DNA of 64,000 nucleotides from Mastigocoleus testarum BC008 (GCF_001456025.1 NZ_LMTZ01000162.1:124001-188000); one strand, 5' to 3'. Numbered from the stretch's first letter, positions 1 to 9,757 are shown. Translations and numbers: made by a program. Notes: a model not told the origin generated them from the letters alone.

Positions 1-1
1 A

Positions 2-1519
2 GACTTCCTACTCCAAAAAATTTTGACTTATCGACCCGAACTAGCCGATAAAGTCGAGCAAGCAAAGCAAAGGTTGGGAATTGGGACAACAGGAGGTCAA
101 GAGTTATCAACGTTAGAGCAAAATAATGAATACGCTTGTGACATTGATACTAATCCTTTTGTCCAACGCTTAGTAACCTATCTACAAGCCAGCCAATATA
201 AATTACATAAAGCTTATCGTTCGATTTCTGCTCAAGCTCGCAAAGAACGATTGGTAAATTCCATTAGTACTGCAATTCGTCGCTCCTTGGATCCGCAAGA
301 GGTTTTAAAAGTCGCAGCACAAGAATTAGGGCAAAATATGGCAGCTTCACGTTGCTTAATTTATCGTGCCCAAGCCAATGACAATAAGGCGACAATCGAA
401 CATGAGTTCTTAAATAATGGTTTAGTATCTGTTTTGGGGAAAAAATGGCCCTTAGCTAATAATCCTTTGTTTCAGTCTGTTGTCCAGGAGGGAGAAGGAA
501 TTTGTGTCACGGATGTAATTCACGAACCAAGGGTTACCGGTTCTAGGGAACTTTGGCGCTTGGTGGAAAAATTTTCAATTCGTTCTTGGTTGATAGAACC
601 CGTACTATTTCAAGGAAGATTGTTGGGGATTGTGGAATTGCACTACTGTACTGAAGTTCCCCACGAATGGCAGACAGGAGAAGTAGATATGGTCAAAGCG
701 ATCGCTACCCATCTCGGTTCTGCTTTAATTCAAGCTGAAGCCTACGCCAATTTAGAAGATCTTAACCAGCAATTAGAAGCTCTCGACCGTACCCGCAGCA
801 ACTTAATTGCGATTACCGGGCACGAGTTGCGCACGCCCCTTTCGACAATTCAAGTGTGTTTGGAAAGTCTTTCCACCGAACCTGATATGCCCGCAGAACT
901 CAGGCAGGTGATGTTAAACACAGCACTTTCTGATTCTGAAAGAATGCGGAAATTAGTGCAAGATTTTCTTACCCTTTCTAATTTGGAAAGCGGACGGGTA
1001 GAATGGCATCCTGAATCTTTAACATTAAAGGAATGTATTGACCTGTCCCTGAGCAGGGTTAATACCCGTGTTGTTCAAGAAGAATTACCTGAAATCACAA
1101 CTGATGTTGCCAAAAAATTACCTTTAGTCAAAGCAGATGGTGATTGGTTAGTTGAGGTACTAGCAAAATTAATAGATAATGCCTGCAAATTCACGCCGTC
1201 AGGGGGGCAAATTAAGATTTCTGCCCACTTGAATAAGCAACACATGGTAGAGGTTACTGTTGCCGATACTGGTAGGGGTATCGAACCCAATCGCCTGGAG
1301 GTAGTTTTTGACCGTTTCTACCAGGAAGAAGGAGCTTTGAGGCGAACTGCAGGTGGAACTGGGCTAGGCTTAGCCATTTGTCGCCAGATTGTTATTGGCT
1401 GGGGTGGAGAAATTTGGGCAAAGTCATTAGGTAAAGACCAAGGAAGTGAGTTTCACTTCACCATACCTGTATTTGAAGGGAGTCAGGGACAAAAACGCTC
1501 CAAAGTTAATAGTAATTAG
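2..1519 (+). CDS. GAF-domain sensor histidine kinase (5' end outside window)
   Basis: Two-component sensor kinase, the C-terminal part of a longer protein. The frame is open to the left edge, so the TTG at 23 is probably not the true start. A GAF-like domain occupies roughly residues 85-235 (counted from 23). A HisKA domain follows with H-box GHELRTPL near residue 265, then an HATPase_c domain with N-box LIDNACKFTP, G1 VADTGRGIE and G2 GGTGLGLAI. In cyanobacteria this arrangement often has a DICT sensory domain at the N-terminus; the missing part could be that, but it is not visible. No transmembrane segment is seen in the visible part, so a soluble kinase is likely. No response regulator gene lies beside it, so the partner is unknown. 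The downstream neighbour psaD is separated by over 300 bp and is probably an independent transcript. Confidence 0.85.
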   Translation, partial: DFLLQKILTYRPELADKVEQAKQRLGIGTTGGQELSTLEQNNEYACDIDTNPFVQRLVTYLQASQYKLHKAYRSISAQARKERLVNSISTAIRRSLDPQEVLKVAAQELGQNMAASRCLIYRAQANDNKATIEHEFLNNGLVSVLGKKWPLANNPLFQSVVQEGEGICVTDVIHEPRVTGSRELWRLVEKFSIRSWLIEPVLFQGRLLGIVELHYCTEVPHEWQTGEVDMVKAIATHLGSALIQAEAYANLEDLNQQLEALDRTRSNLIAITGHELRTPLSTIQVCLESLSTEPDMPAELRQVMLNTALSDSERMRKLVQDFLTLSNLESGRVEWHPESLTLKECIDLSLSRVNTRVVQEELPEITTDVAKKLPLVKADGDWLVEVLAKLIDNACKFTPSGGQIKISAHLNKQHMVEVTVADTGRGIEPNRLEVVFDRFYQEEGALRRTAGGTGLGLAICRQIVIGWGGEIWAKSLGKDQGSEFHFTIPVFEGSQGQKRSKVNSN

Positions 1520-1774
1520 TGGTTGGGGATAGCACTGCGTGCCGCCGCAAGCGGCATATGGGGATAGGCGACTGGGGTACGCCCGCACTGCGATCGCAGT
1601 GCGCAAACCTGCTACGGGTGTCGTCTGTTTTGACTTTTAACTTATGTCCTACGGACACGCGATGCTAATGACTTTTAACTTTTAACTTTTGATTTTACCC
1701 CCTACGGAGTGTTCAATTAGCGTTCGGAAAATTGAATTATAAACATTGGGAAAAAAAATAAATGACTAAAAACT
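1520..1774. other. Intergenic region with palindromes and short repeats
   Basis: No gene is seen between the histidine kinase and psaD. The stretch holds a GC-rich palindrome around a HIP1 octamer (near 1585-1604), a short hairpin GCCGCCGCAAGCGGC near 1540-1554, a CCTACGGACACGC motif (about 1649-1661) also found at 25637-25649, and heptameric ACTTTTA repeats around 1632-1690. Such elements are common intergenic repeats in cyanobacteria. Confidence 0.6.
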
Positions 1775-1792
1775 GTTAAAGTTCCTTACATA
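1775..1792 (+). promoter_or_regulatory. HLR1-like direct repeat upstream of psaD
   Basis: Two 8-base units, GTTAAAGT and CTTACATA, separated by two bases, resemble the HLR1 consensus (G/T)TTACA(A/T)(A/T). In other cyanobacteria this element binds RpaB and controls PSI genes in response to light. It lies about 60 bases before the psaD start. The first unit is degenerate, so this is a candidate only. Confidence 0.35.
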
Positions 1793-1851
1793 ATCGCAAT
1801 ATTTGCCCGACGGGAGTGCTACGATGCCGTAAAAACCTTGAGAGAAACTTT

Positions 1852-2274
1852 ATGGCAGACACACTTACTGGAAAAACTCCAATATTTGGTGGTAATACGG
1901 GTGGCTTGTTGCAAAAAGCACAAGAAGAAGAGAAATACGCCATTACTTGGACTAGCCCTAAAGAGCAAGTTTTTGAATTGCCCACAGGTGGCGCAGCTGT
2001 TATGAATGAAGGCGAAAACCTTATTTATTTACCTCGCAAAGAACATTGCATCGCCTTGGGTGTAAGAAAACTAAGACCATTAAAAATTACTGACTACAAA
2101 ATTTACCGAATTTATCCCAACGGAGAAACTCAGTACCTGCACCCTGCTGATGGTGTCTTCCCTGAGAAAGTTAATGAAGGTCGCCAAAAGGTACGTTACG
2201 TTCCTCGTAACATCGGTGCTAATCCCAGCCCCGCAACAATTAAATTTAGTGGTAAAGCAACCCACGATGTTTAG
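1852..2274 (+). CDS. psaD: Photosystem I subunit II PsaD
   Basis: PsaD is the stromal-side subunit of photosystem I that docks ferredoxin and helps hold PsaC. The protein is 140 aa from the ATG at 1852, which is the usual length for the family. It begins MADTLTGKTPIFGGNTGG and contains the well-conserved stretches KEQVFELPTGGAAVM, YLPRKEHCIALG and YRIYPNGETQYLHPADGVFPEKV. An upstream in-frame ATG at 1816 would add 12 residues not found in PsaD, so 1852 is chosen. The gene is followed by a hairpin terminator candidate and then trpE, an order also known from Synechocystis. An HLR1-like element lies upstream, in line with light regulation of PSI genes. Confidence 0.97.
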   Translation: MADTLTGKTPIFGGNTGGLLQKAQEEEKYAITWTSPKEQVFELPTGGAAVMNEGENLIYLPRKEHCIALGVRKLRPLKITDYKIYRIYPNGETQYLHPADGVFPEKVNEGRQKVRYVPRNIGANPSPATIKFSGKATHDV

Positions 2275-2344
2275 TTAAGATTGGGGAAATTTCAAATTAA
2301 ACTCCCGATCTAAGCTATGCTTCAACGCTGACTAGCTAAGAATT

Positions 2345-2393
2345 ACCAAGGATGAAACAAATAAATTCCCTATTTATTAACTTTCTCCTTGGT
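2345..2393 (+). terminator. Hairpin between psaD and trpE
   Basis: An inverted repeat ACCAAGGA (2345-2352) / TCCTTGGT (2386-2393) encloses a second short palindrome, AAATAAA...TATTTATT. Placed about 70 bases after the psaD stop, it is a plausible terminator or mRNA-stabilising hairpin. A long T-tract is lacking. Confidence 0.45.
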
Positions 2394-2443
2394 AGTTTGC
2401 GATAATTGCTAGATTTGAATATTTAATGCTTATGGCTCAATAA

Positions 2444-4003
2444 ATGATTGCTCCTAACTTTTCTCTGTTTTCCGAACTCGCGCAGCAAGGTAATTTTGTA
2501 CCTGTGTATCAGGAATGGGTCGCTGATTTAGATACTCCTGTATCGGCGTGGTACAAGGTGTGTGTAGACCAACCATATAGTTTTTTGCTTGAGTCAGTGG
2601 AGGGTGGAGAGCAATTAGGACGTTATAGTTTTGTTGGTTGCGACCCCTTGTGGGTTTTAGAAGCTAGAAACGACCCATCTTCACAGGATAGTTTGGCAAA
2701 TTACCATACCACTCAAACTCACCGTGATGGTTCGCAAGTTGTTTTCAGGGGCGATCCATTTACAGCTTTAGCTGAATGTCTCGAAGTATACAAACCAGTA
2801 AAAATACCTCAGCTACCTCCAGGAATTGGTGGTTTATTTGGCTTTTGGGGTTATGAATTAATTCGTTGGATAGAACCACGCGTACCCGTTCATTTACAAG
2901 ATGAAAGAAATCTTCCCGATGGTTTATGGATGCAAGTAGACCATTTATTGATATTTGACCAGGTCAAACGCAAAATTTGGGCTATTGCTTATGCCGATTT
3001 ACGTAACCCACACACGGATCTAAGGCAAGCATATGAATCTGCTTGTATTCGGGTAAATCAAATGGTGAGCAAATTATCTTTACCTTTGAAACCGGAAAAA
3101 ACTATCGTAGAGTGGGTACCTCCGGGAAGTAGTACTACGGGGGAACGAAGTAGACTAAATGTGCAGGATTATAAAAGTAATTTTACTAAACCACAATTCT
3201 GTGCCAGTGTCAATAAGGCTAAGGAGTATATCAAGGCTGGAGATATCTTTCAGGTGGTCATTTCCCAGCGTCTCTCTACAAAATATACCGGACACCCTTT
3301 TGCACTTTACCGTTCTCTCCGCCAGATAAATCCTTCTCCTTACATGGCTTACTTTAACTTCAATGGTTGGCAAATCATAGGTTCTAGCCCGGAAGTGATG
3401 GTAAAAGCAGATCGCGATCCAGAAGAAGGTATCGTAACGACAGTGCGTCCTATTGCTGGGACTCGTCCCCGTGGTACAACTGCAAAGGAGGATGCTGCTT
3501 TTGCGAAAGATTTGCTACAAGACCCCAAGGAAATAGCCGAGCATGTGATGTTGGTAGATTTAGGACGTAATGACTTGGGGCGTGTTTGTGAAAGTGGTAC
3601 TGTCAAGGTTGATGAGTTAATGACAATTGAGCGTTACTCTCATGTCATGCATATTGTCAGTAATGTTATTGGTAAGTTGTCGCCAAGTAAAACTGCATGG
3701 GATTTATTAAAAGCCTGTTTTCCTGCTGGTACGGTGAGTGGTGCACCGAAAATTCGGGCTATGGAAATTATTCATGAGTTAGAACCTTGTCGACGTGGGG
3801 TTTATTCTGGGGTTTACGGACATTATGATTTTGAAGGACAATTAAATAGTGCGATCGCAATTCGAACGATGGTGGTACAAAATAATACCGTCTGTGTCCA
3901 AGCTGGTGCGGGTTTAGTGGCGGACTCGGATCCGGAGAAGGAGTACGAGGAAACTTTGAATAAGGCGCGGGGTTTGTTAGAAGCGATACGTTGTCTGCAG
4001 TGA
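2444..4003 (+). CDS. trpE: Anthranilate synthase component I
   Basis: Converts chorismate to anthranilate with ammonia or glutamine delivered by TrpG; first committed step of tryptophan synthesis, cytosolic. The 519-aa length is normal for TrpE. The N-terminal region carries the LLESVEGGEQLGRYSFVG segment, which contributes to feedback tryptophan binding in this family. The chorismate-binding domain shows PSPYMAYFNF, SSPEVMVK, RPIAGTRPRG, HVMLVDLGRNDLGRV and FPAGTVSGAPKIRAMEII. No trpG lies next to it. Aminodeoxychorismate synthase PabB is the main alternative, but the overall motif pattern and the psaD-trpE order favour TrpE. Confidence 0.95.
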   Translation: MIAPNFSLFSELAQQGNFVPVYQEWVADLDTPVSAWYKVCVDQPYSFLLESVEGGEQLGRYSFVGCDPLWVLEARNDPSSQDSLANYHTTQTHRDGSQVVFRGDPFTALAECLEVYKPVKIPQLPPGIGGLFGFWGYELIRWIEPRVPVHLQDERNLPDGLWMQVDHLLIFDQVKRKIWAIAYADLRNPHTDLRQAYESACIRVNQMVSKLSLPLKPEKTIVEWVPPGSSTTGERSRLNVQDYKSNFTKPQFCASVNKAKEYIKAGDIFQVVISQRLSTKYTGHPFALYRSLRQINPSPYMAYFNFNGWQIIGSSPEVMVKADRDPEEGIVTTVRPIAGTRPRGTTAKEDAAFAKDLLQDPKEIAEHVMLVDLGRNDLGRVCESGTVKVDELMTIERYSHVMHIVSNVIGKLSPSKTAWDLLKACFPAGTVSGAPKIRAMEIIHELEPCRRGVYSGVYGHYDFEGQLNSAIAIRTMVVQNNTVCVQAGAGLVADSDPEKEYEETLNKARGLLEAIRCLQ

Positions 4004-4221
4004 ATCTAATTTTAGCAGTAAAAACTCATCTAAAAACTACATAAAACGAAAAAATCACCCTATTAAATTAGTAGTAAATCAAATATTATTGTTATATCTA
4101 AGTCATATTATATCCGTTAGCAATAAAGTTGGTATTTGCGTTATGTTCTGACAGACATCATGCAACTACAAATAAGGTTTTTTCATAAGTTTATTTTTTA
4201 AAGATATATGAGGGAAGGGTT
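4004..4221. other. trpE-nblA intergenic region
   Basis: AT-rich stretch carrying the likely nblA promoter. NblA genes are usually controlled by nitrogen (NtcA) or by NblR, but no clear GTA-N8-TAC NtcA box was seen. A strong Shine-Dalgarno AGGGAAGGG occurs just before the nblA start. Confidence 0.4.
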
Positions 4222-4389
4222 ATGTTGAAACCTAAAAAACTATCTCTGGAACAAGAATTCAATATACGTGTATTTGAGACTAAGGTAAAACAAATGAACC
4301 TCGAACAAGCTCAAGGTTTTTTAGTCGAACTCTATCAACATATGATTGCACAGGAACAGATTTACAAAGAGTTGCTCGGACAAAAATAG
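4222..4389 (+). CDS. nblA: Phycobilisome degradation protein NblA
   Basis: NblA is a small adaptor that binds phycobiliproteins and recruits Clp protease during nitrogen or nutrient starvation, so that phycobilisomes are dismantled. The ORF is 55 aa from the ATG at 4222, preceded by AGGGAAGGG. The sequence has the family signature: LSLEQEFNIRVFETKV, then MNLEQAQGFLVELYQHMI. The length (about 55-65 aa in the family) and the all-helical, amphipathic character fit. It sits alone between trpE and a convergent amidase gene. Several nblA copies per genome are common in cyanobacteria, so this need not be the only one. Confidence 0.92.
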   Translation: MLKPKKLSLEQEFNIRVFETKVKQMNLEQAQGFLVELYQHMIAQEQIYKELLGQK

Positions 4390-4544
4390 AACTTACAGTC
4401 AATCTAGTACGCCAGAATAAATATCTTTTAATCTGTAAAGTGTACAATCAAATTATCTGGAATTTTATAACCACGTCCGTATAAGTATTTGAAAGTTAAA
4501 ATATAGCAATCATCGTTGATTTATGGACAGATAAATGCTGTAAA

Positions 4545-5906
4545 TCAATATCCGGGTGGTGCTTGAAAAGTTCCAGTAATTTGGGTCAATTTTTCCGCAA
4601 TTGAGAGAAGTTTCATATCACTTCCACGCTTTCCTACTACTTGCACACCAATGGGTAATCCTTGCTGCGATCGGCTAAGTGGTAACACTACTACCGGGTT
4701 CCCAGCTAAGTTAAAAATTGTGGTGTAAGCTCCAATACCTCTCAAATAGGGAAACTGCTTACCATCAATTTCAATATCTTCTCCCGATCGCCGATGGGTA
4801 AATGCTGGAATTGGTACAACAGGACATAACCAAACATCCCAGTTATTTAAAAAACTTTCCATCTGAGCAATTATGTCTTTGCGTTGTTCAAGAGCATTTT
4901 CATACTGTTGTTGATTTACTGTAGGTATACCTAATTCGAATCTGAAAATCTCGCCATAAGTTTTGCTTGCTAAATTAAAATCCAAATTGAGTGGGTTGTG
5001 TTGTTCAATACAACACCCTAAGTTTTCTAAAGATAATGCAAGTTGTTCTAAGGATATCTTCGTTTCCGTTGATGCAGGAATAATACTAAAACCTACTGTC
5101 CAAGCGTAGCGATATGACTTTAAATTCTCCACTATATGATATTCATTTTTTGATATAGGGAGTAACCATTCCTGTTGAGGGTCAAGTCCTTGAATTAACG
5201 ATAGACACAACCGTAAATCCTCCACACTACGGGCTAGAGGTCCTACTGTTTGTAAATACCTAATGGTTTTTGGTTTTCCCGGTAATTCAGGAATATGTCC
5301 AAACGTTGACACTCGGTGTTCTGTAGGTTTAAAGCCAAATACACCACAAAAATGTGCGGGAACGCGAACAGAACCGCCATAATCACTACCTAGTTCTAAC
5401 GATGATAATCCCGCAGCTACAGCAGCTGCACCTCCTCCCGTACTACCACCGGTTGTATATTCCAGGTTCCAAGGATTATTGCTTTTTCCAAACAGGGGAC
5501 TATTGGTCTGAAAATCTCCCGTCAACTTTGGTGTATTGGTCTTCCCGAGAATAATTGCTCCAGCTGCACGTAGTCTAGCCACAACAGTTGCGTCTTGGGT
5601 TGGGACATAATTAGCTAGGGGTTCATAACTACAGGTAGTTCGTAATCCTTTGGTCTCGAAGCTATCTTTGATGGTTATGGGAACACCATGTAGTGGACCC
5701 CAAATTTCTCCTCTTGCTAAAGCTTCATCAGCTTCCTTGGCTCTTTGATAAGCATTCTCTTGATTTAAGGTAATAATGGCGTTGAGCTTGGGATTGTGCA
5801 AAGCAATATGTTCAAAATGAGCTTCTATAAATTCAGTTGATGAGACAGTACAATCGCGAATTAATTTTGCAATTTGAGAAGCTGATAAAAATACTAGGTT
5901 ATTCAT
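4545..5906 (-). CDS. Amidase signature family protein
   Basis: Hydrolase of the amidase signature family, which cleaves carboxylic amides; the substrate is not evident. The Ser-cisSer-Lys triad can be placed at Lys80 (PITIKDSF), Ser155 (GGSTGGG) and Ser179 (GSDYGGSVR). The canonical GGSSGG motif has Thr in place of the second Ser, but the catalytic first Ser is kept. The length of 453 aa matches stand-alone amidases. GatA of the tRNA amidotransferase shares the fold but is usually longer and closer to consensus, and no gatB or gatC lies nearby, so a general amidase is preferred. No signal peptide is seen, suggesting a cytosolic enzyme. The gene converges with nblA. Confidence 0.88.
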   Translation of the reverse strand: MNNLVFLSASQIAKLIRDCTVSSTEFIEAHFEHIALHNPKLNAIITLNQENAYQRAKEADEALARGEIWGPLHGVPITIKDSFETKGLRTTCSYEPLANYVPTQDATVVARLRAAGAIILGKTNTPKLTGDFQTNSPLFGKSNNPWNLEYTTGGSTGGGAAAVAAGLSSLELGSDYGGSVRVPAHFCGVFGFKPTEHRVSTFGHIPELPGKPKTIRYLQTVGPLARSVEDLRLCLSLIQGLDPQQEWLLPISKNEYHIVENLKSYRYAWTVGFSIIPASTETKISLEQLALSLENLGCCIEQHNPLNLDFNLASKTYGEIFRFELGIPTVNQQQYENALEQRKDIIAQMESFLNNWDVWLCPVVPIPAFTHRRSGEDIEIDGKQFPYLRGIGAYTTIFNLAGNPVVVLPLSRSQQGLPIGVQVVGKRGSDMKLLSIAEKLTQITGTFQAPPGY

Positions 5907-6168
5907 TACCTAAAAGTATGTAAATATTCAGACCGAATAAATTATGACGATATCGCTTACTGTTAATATATGCGTTGATAAGTAAGTAGGCGAGAAAAAA
6001 TTAAACTATGTGAATAAACATAAAGTACACGTATTTGGCTCTTAGTAGTGCTTTAGGACTAAAGCGCTATTACAAACAAGTTATGATTTTTCTTACTAAA
6101 CTACTTACAGCTACACCGCCTAAATTAAATTATTGTTACCAAGATTGTTGTAATCGGAGGTTGTGCTT

Positions 6169-7410
6169 GTGCCAGATCCAGCAACTGAAGGCAATACTCA
6201 CTTTATCTCACCACGTTTACTGAAAGCATTAAATTACCAAACTCCTGTAAGTAAATTTTATGCTGAAACGACCTATATGAGTCGTCGAAATGACCCAGAG
6301 AGTATTGATTTTACCTTGGGTGATGCCCATGAAATGCCACCTACAGGATTTGTAGAAGCTTTACAACATTGGAGCGTACCACAGGATGAAGGTTGGTATG
6401 GTTACAAAACAAATATTCCTGAAGCCCGGGTTGCTGTATCTACCTCTCTTAAGGACAAACGCGGACTTTCTATCTTACCTGAAGATATTTTTATGACTAA
6501 TGGTACTGTAGTTGGTTTGGCAATGTGTCTGCAAATGCTGGCTTCTGATGGAGATGAAGTAATAATTATAGCTCCACCCTGGTTAGGCTATAGGCGTATG
6601 ATTCATTTAACTGGTGCAGTTCCAGTGAGTGTATCTGTTGATAGAAGCACCTTCGATCTCGATCTGGAAGCGATCGCAGCAGCAATTACACAAAGAACTC
6701 GGGCGATTATCATCAATTCACCTCATAACCCTACTGGTAAAATTTTCTCTACTGCAACTTTGGAAGGTTTAGCAGCTATACTCACCGAAGCTTCTAAGCG
6801 CTATGGTAATCCTATTTATCTAATTTCCGACGAAACTTTTAGCCGCATTATTTTTGACAATCGGGATTGTCCTAGCCCTACTCAGTTTTACCCGTTTTCC
6901 TTCTTGGTATATGGTTACAGTAAAACCTTCATGGCTCCCGGTCAACGTATCGGGTATATTGGCTTACCTCCAACTATGCCAAATCGGGAAGAAATAAGGC
7001 GAATAATTAGCATCTTACAAGGAAGTAATTTTGGTTGGTGTTATCCCAGCGTATTAATGCAGTATGCCTTAGCTGACCTAGAAAAAATCAATTTGAACCC
7101 CAATATCGAGCATCTACAAACAAAACGAGATTGGATGGTCAAGGAATTGCAGGATATGGGTTACAAGCTGCACAAACCTGATGCGACATTCTTTCTTTTA
7201 GTGCGAACGCCTTGGGAAAATGACTGTAATTTTGCTGAGTTATTGGCGAGTCATAATGTATTTGTTTTTCCAGGTACACCTCAAGAAATACCTGGTTATT
7301 TCCGTATTTCTCTGACTGCGAACGAAGATATGATTTCTCGTTCTTTACCTAAATTTCGAGCCGCAATAGAATACACACAATCTCACGAAAGTTTTAATCA
7401 AGTCGTTTGA
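6169..7410 (+). CDS. Class I/II aminotransferase (PLP)
   Basis: PLP-dependent aminotransferase of fold type I, similar to aspartate and other class I aminotransferases. The Schiff-base lysine is Lys252 in YGYSKTFMAPGQR; other conserved parts are NSPHNPTGK, SDETFSR and the C-terminal FRISLTAN region that carries the carboxylate-binding Arg. The GTG at 6169 is preferred because GGAGG at 6156-6160 sits 8 bases before it; the in-frame GTG at 6163 is too close to that site. Substrate specificity cannot be read from the sequence. The gene converges with the Argonaute gene. Confidence 0.85.
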   Translation: MPDPATEGNTHFISPRLLKALNYQTPVSKFYAETTYMSRRNDPESIDFTLGDAHEMPPTGFVEALQHWSVPQDEGWYGYKTNIPEARVAVSTSLKDKRGLSILPEDIFMTNGTVVGLAMCLQMLASDGDEVIIIAPPWLGYRRMIHLTGAVPVSVSVDRSTFDLDLEAIAAAITQRTRAIIINSPHNPTGKIFSTATLEGLAAILTEASKRYGNPIYLISDETFSRIIFDNRDCPSPTQFYPFSFLVYGYSKTFMAPGQRIGYIGLPPTMPNREEIRRIISILQGSNFGWCYPSVLMQYALADLEKINLNPNIEHLQTKRDWMVKELQDMGYKLHKPDATFFLLVRTPWENDCNFAELLASHNVFVFPGTPQEIPGYFRISLTANEDMISRSLPKFRAAIEYTQSHESFNQVV

Positions 7411-7448
7411 AAAAAACATTATTAAGTGGTGCTAGATTTATTAATTCT

Positions 7449-7488
7449 ATGGTAATAAACAATTACAACCAAAATTGCCTATTACCAT
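7449..7488. terminator. Inverted repeat at the convergent ends of aminotransferase and Argonaute genes
   Basis: ATGGTAATA (7449-7457) pairs with TATTACCAT (7480-7488). The right arm lies inside the last codons of the Argonaute gene. It may act as a bidirectional terminator between two converging genes. No long T-run is present, so support is moderate. Confidence 0.35.
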
Positions 7489-9757
7489 CTAATCCACCGG
7501 GATAAATACCTCTTAACCGTCGATAAGCAATACGGTCAGAACCAAAAAGCGGAATGGGTAAACGTGGTTCCCTAAGGGAACCATGGTGGAGTAGGGTAAG
7601 TTTGAGCGTTGTTTCGGCTAAGTCTTCAATTGATACTTGATGTCCTGCTTCATGAATTTTCAAACGTAAGGGGAGAGGTAAACCTACATTCTCAGACTTG
7701 AATTCTGTTGTGACCAAAATTATCTCGCGAGCAGATAAACGCAATCCTAAGCCTTTTGTCGGTGCTTTGATAATTTGTTGTTCCCAATTATAAAGTCGAG
7801 GTATTCCAGATTTGTAACATTCAACCAGGATAAACTGAGAACCTGTAGCTTTAGCCCATTCTTTCAAATGTAAAGCTTCATCACCACAAAATCGTCCATC
7901 TCGGTAAATCAATACTGTCTTTTCTTTAAGTTTCGCTCCTGGAAGAAAATTTTGTAATACTACTTGAGGAATCTCTTCACCTTCAATCAAAGCGTCTCCT
8001 ATTTTATAATCATCAAATTCACCTTGTTTTCCATACAATCGTGAACTTGCGCAAGCGTTCATACTTCCTTTACTTCTCTTTTTAGAAGCCCTAGAAACAT
8101 CTAAACCAATAAAATAATCAGCAATTTCTAATGGTTTAGCTAATACAAAAGGTAAATTACCTAATTTTGCTAAAATTCCAGGAATAATTTGATTGAGAAT
8201 ATTATGAAATTTGACATCTTTCAATGTGCGTTCATAAATAAATTGACTCGCAATTCCTCGTCGCAGTAAACACGAAGAAATTAAAGAATATAAACTACCA
8301 TTTGGAGTATCATCACTATTACGATCTTCCTGTGGTAAAAAGACTAAAACTATATCGGGATGCTTTTCCATCAAATCATTGATTTTTTCTTCGACTTTAG
8401 TTCTAGCTTCAATGGTTGTAAAGTTTTCTAAATATAATGATTTAACGTTTTCTTGAGGAATTATACTTTCAAAACCATATTGCTGTAAACGTTCTTGTAC
8501 TTGCTTTAAACAAGAATTTTTAACCAGGAAATTACCTATTTTCAATGCAGCTATAGTAATTTTGTCTGATGGATTCCTATAATTTTGATGACGGCGATAA
8601 ACCCCACCTCTAGAAAGACCTTTAAGTATATTGCTTTGAAATTCAGTAATATTGTTTCCAAATAGTAACTTAGTTGCTGAGATTTTAAATTTTGGTTGCC
8701 AAAATAATTGTGGATAATTGCGACTATTGATACTTTTCCCTAATCCAAATCCATAATTAGTTAAAACCTTTTCAGCTTCCTGTTTATATAATATTAAAAG
8801 TTCTTTTCTTTCTCTAGGAACGATTTTAGCTACATTAAGTAGTTTGTTATGTTCCAAACCAAGTTTAATTGCTGTTTCAAGAGTTATACAGGGACGTAAA
8901 GCTCCCATTGCATAGTGAAATTGCTGTTTATTTTTACCAAACTGTACAGAAACTAATGGTTGTTCGTCTGGTGCTTCTTCTAATGCTTGTTTACTGATTG
9001 TACCAGTTGCACTTGCTTTTAATTTTTCTTTATGTTCGCCAACAGTACCAACAATTCCGGTAATGGTAGCAAAACTACTACGTTCTATATCTTGAACTTT
9101 TAAGCCGACTAATAGTTGTTGGGGATTTTGTTTATAGGAATGATTTTGATAAAACTCAGCTAAATTAATCGTACAATTAAAGTTACTCTTAGCTGTTATT
9201 GTTAAAGCTGGGATAAACTGACCTTCTAGTTCTATAATTTCTGCCCAAAAATTAGCTTCACGTCTTACTTCTACTTGTTTTTGGGAAAAAGCAATTGGAG
9301 ATGAGAATGGACAGGCAATTTTTAAAATTCTAGTCGCTAACTGAGCAAGAGTAGAAGCTGTAATTTGTGGTTTTTCTACCAACTGAACCGAGTAATTGTT
9401 ATGGAAAGCAAAGTTAAAATTGTAGCTATTGCTAATATCTCTTTTTAATTCCTCACAAATTTCTAGAAGAGCTTTTTTGAATTGTTTATGGTTAGGGGGT
9501 ATTTGAGTAGGTTTATTTAAAACCCAGAAAAAATTATTTTGCCAAATAACAATTAGTTCGGTAAACTTTTGACACAAATGCCAGCTTAAACGATTACCAA
9601 TTTCTCGTCCTACTTCTGGAAAAATTTGAAAACATATTATATTCTCTTTTAAATTATATCTTGAATTATCAACTTCAAATATGAGTGGTAAAATCTCACT
9701 TAAAAATATTGGAGTTACCGCAGATTGCGGAAGCGGTTTGGTAATAGCAATATTCAT
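7463..9757 (-). CDS. Prokaryotic Argonaute, long form with PIWI nuclease site
   Basis: Prokaryotic Argonautes use short guide nucleic acids to cleave or bind target DNA or RNA and defend against plasmids and phages. The 764-aa length suits a long pAgo with N, PAZ, MID and PIWI domains. The PIWI domain fills the C-terminal third. A catalytic DEDD tetrad can be proposed: Asp553 (FIGLDVSR), a glutamate finger among Glu592-595 (IEGEEIPQ), Asp620 (IYRDGRFCGDE) and Asp741 (PLFGSDRIAY), so the protein looks catalytically competent. It resembles the cyanobacterial long-A group that includes the Synechococcus enzyme. Its start overlaps the stop of the upstream nuclease gene by four bases (ATGA), so the two are translationally coupled. 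The MID guide-binding pocket was not assigned residue by residue. Confidence 0.92.
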   Translation of the reverse strand: MNIAITKPLPQSAVTPIFLSEILPLIFEVDNSRYNLKENIICFQIFPEVGREIGNRLSWHLCQKFTELIVIWQNNFFWVLNKPTQIPPNHKQFKKALLEICEELKRDISNSYNFNFAFHNNYSVQLVEKPQITASTLAQLATRILKIACPFSSPIAFSQKQVEVRREANFWAEIIELEGQFIPALTITAKSNFNCTINLAEFYQNHSYKQNPQQLLVGLKVQDIERSSFATITGIVGTVGEHKEKLKASATGTISKQALEEAPDEQPLVSVQFGKNKQQFHYAMGALRPCITLETAIKLGLEHNKLLNVAKIVPRERKELLILYKQEAEKVLTNYGFGLGKSINSRNYPQLFWQPKFKISATKLLFGNNITEFQSNILKGLSRGGVYRRHQNYRNPSDKITIAALKIGNFLVKNSCLKQVQERLQQYGFESIIPQENVKSLYLENFTTIEARTKVEEKINDLMEKHPDIVLVFLPQEDRNSDDTPNGSLYSLISSCLLRRGIASQFIYERTLKDVKFHNILNQIIPGILAKLGNLPFVLAKPLEIADYFIGLDVSRASKKRSKGSMNACASSRLYGKQGEFDDYKIGDALIEGEEIPQVVLQNFLPGAKLKEKTVLIYRDGRFCGDEALHLKEWAKATGSQFILVECYKSGIPRLYNWEQQIIKAPTKGLGLRLSAREIILVTTEFKSENVGLPLPLRLKIHEAGHQVSIEDLAETTLKLTLLHHGSLREPRLPIPLFGSDRIAYRRLRGIYPGGLDGNRQFWL

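Noticed and set aside
1816..1851. Upstream ATG for psaD
   Set aside because: It adds 12 residues absent from PsaD proteins; the family start is at 1852.
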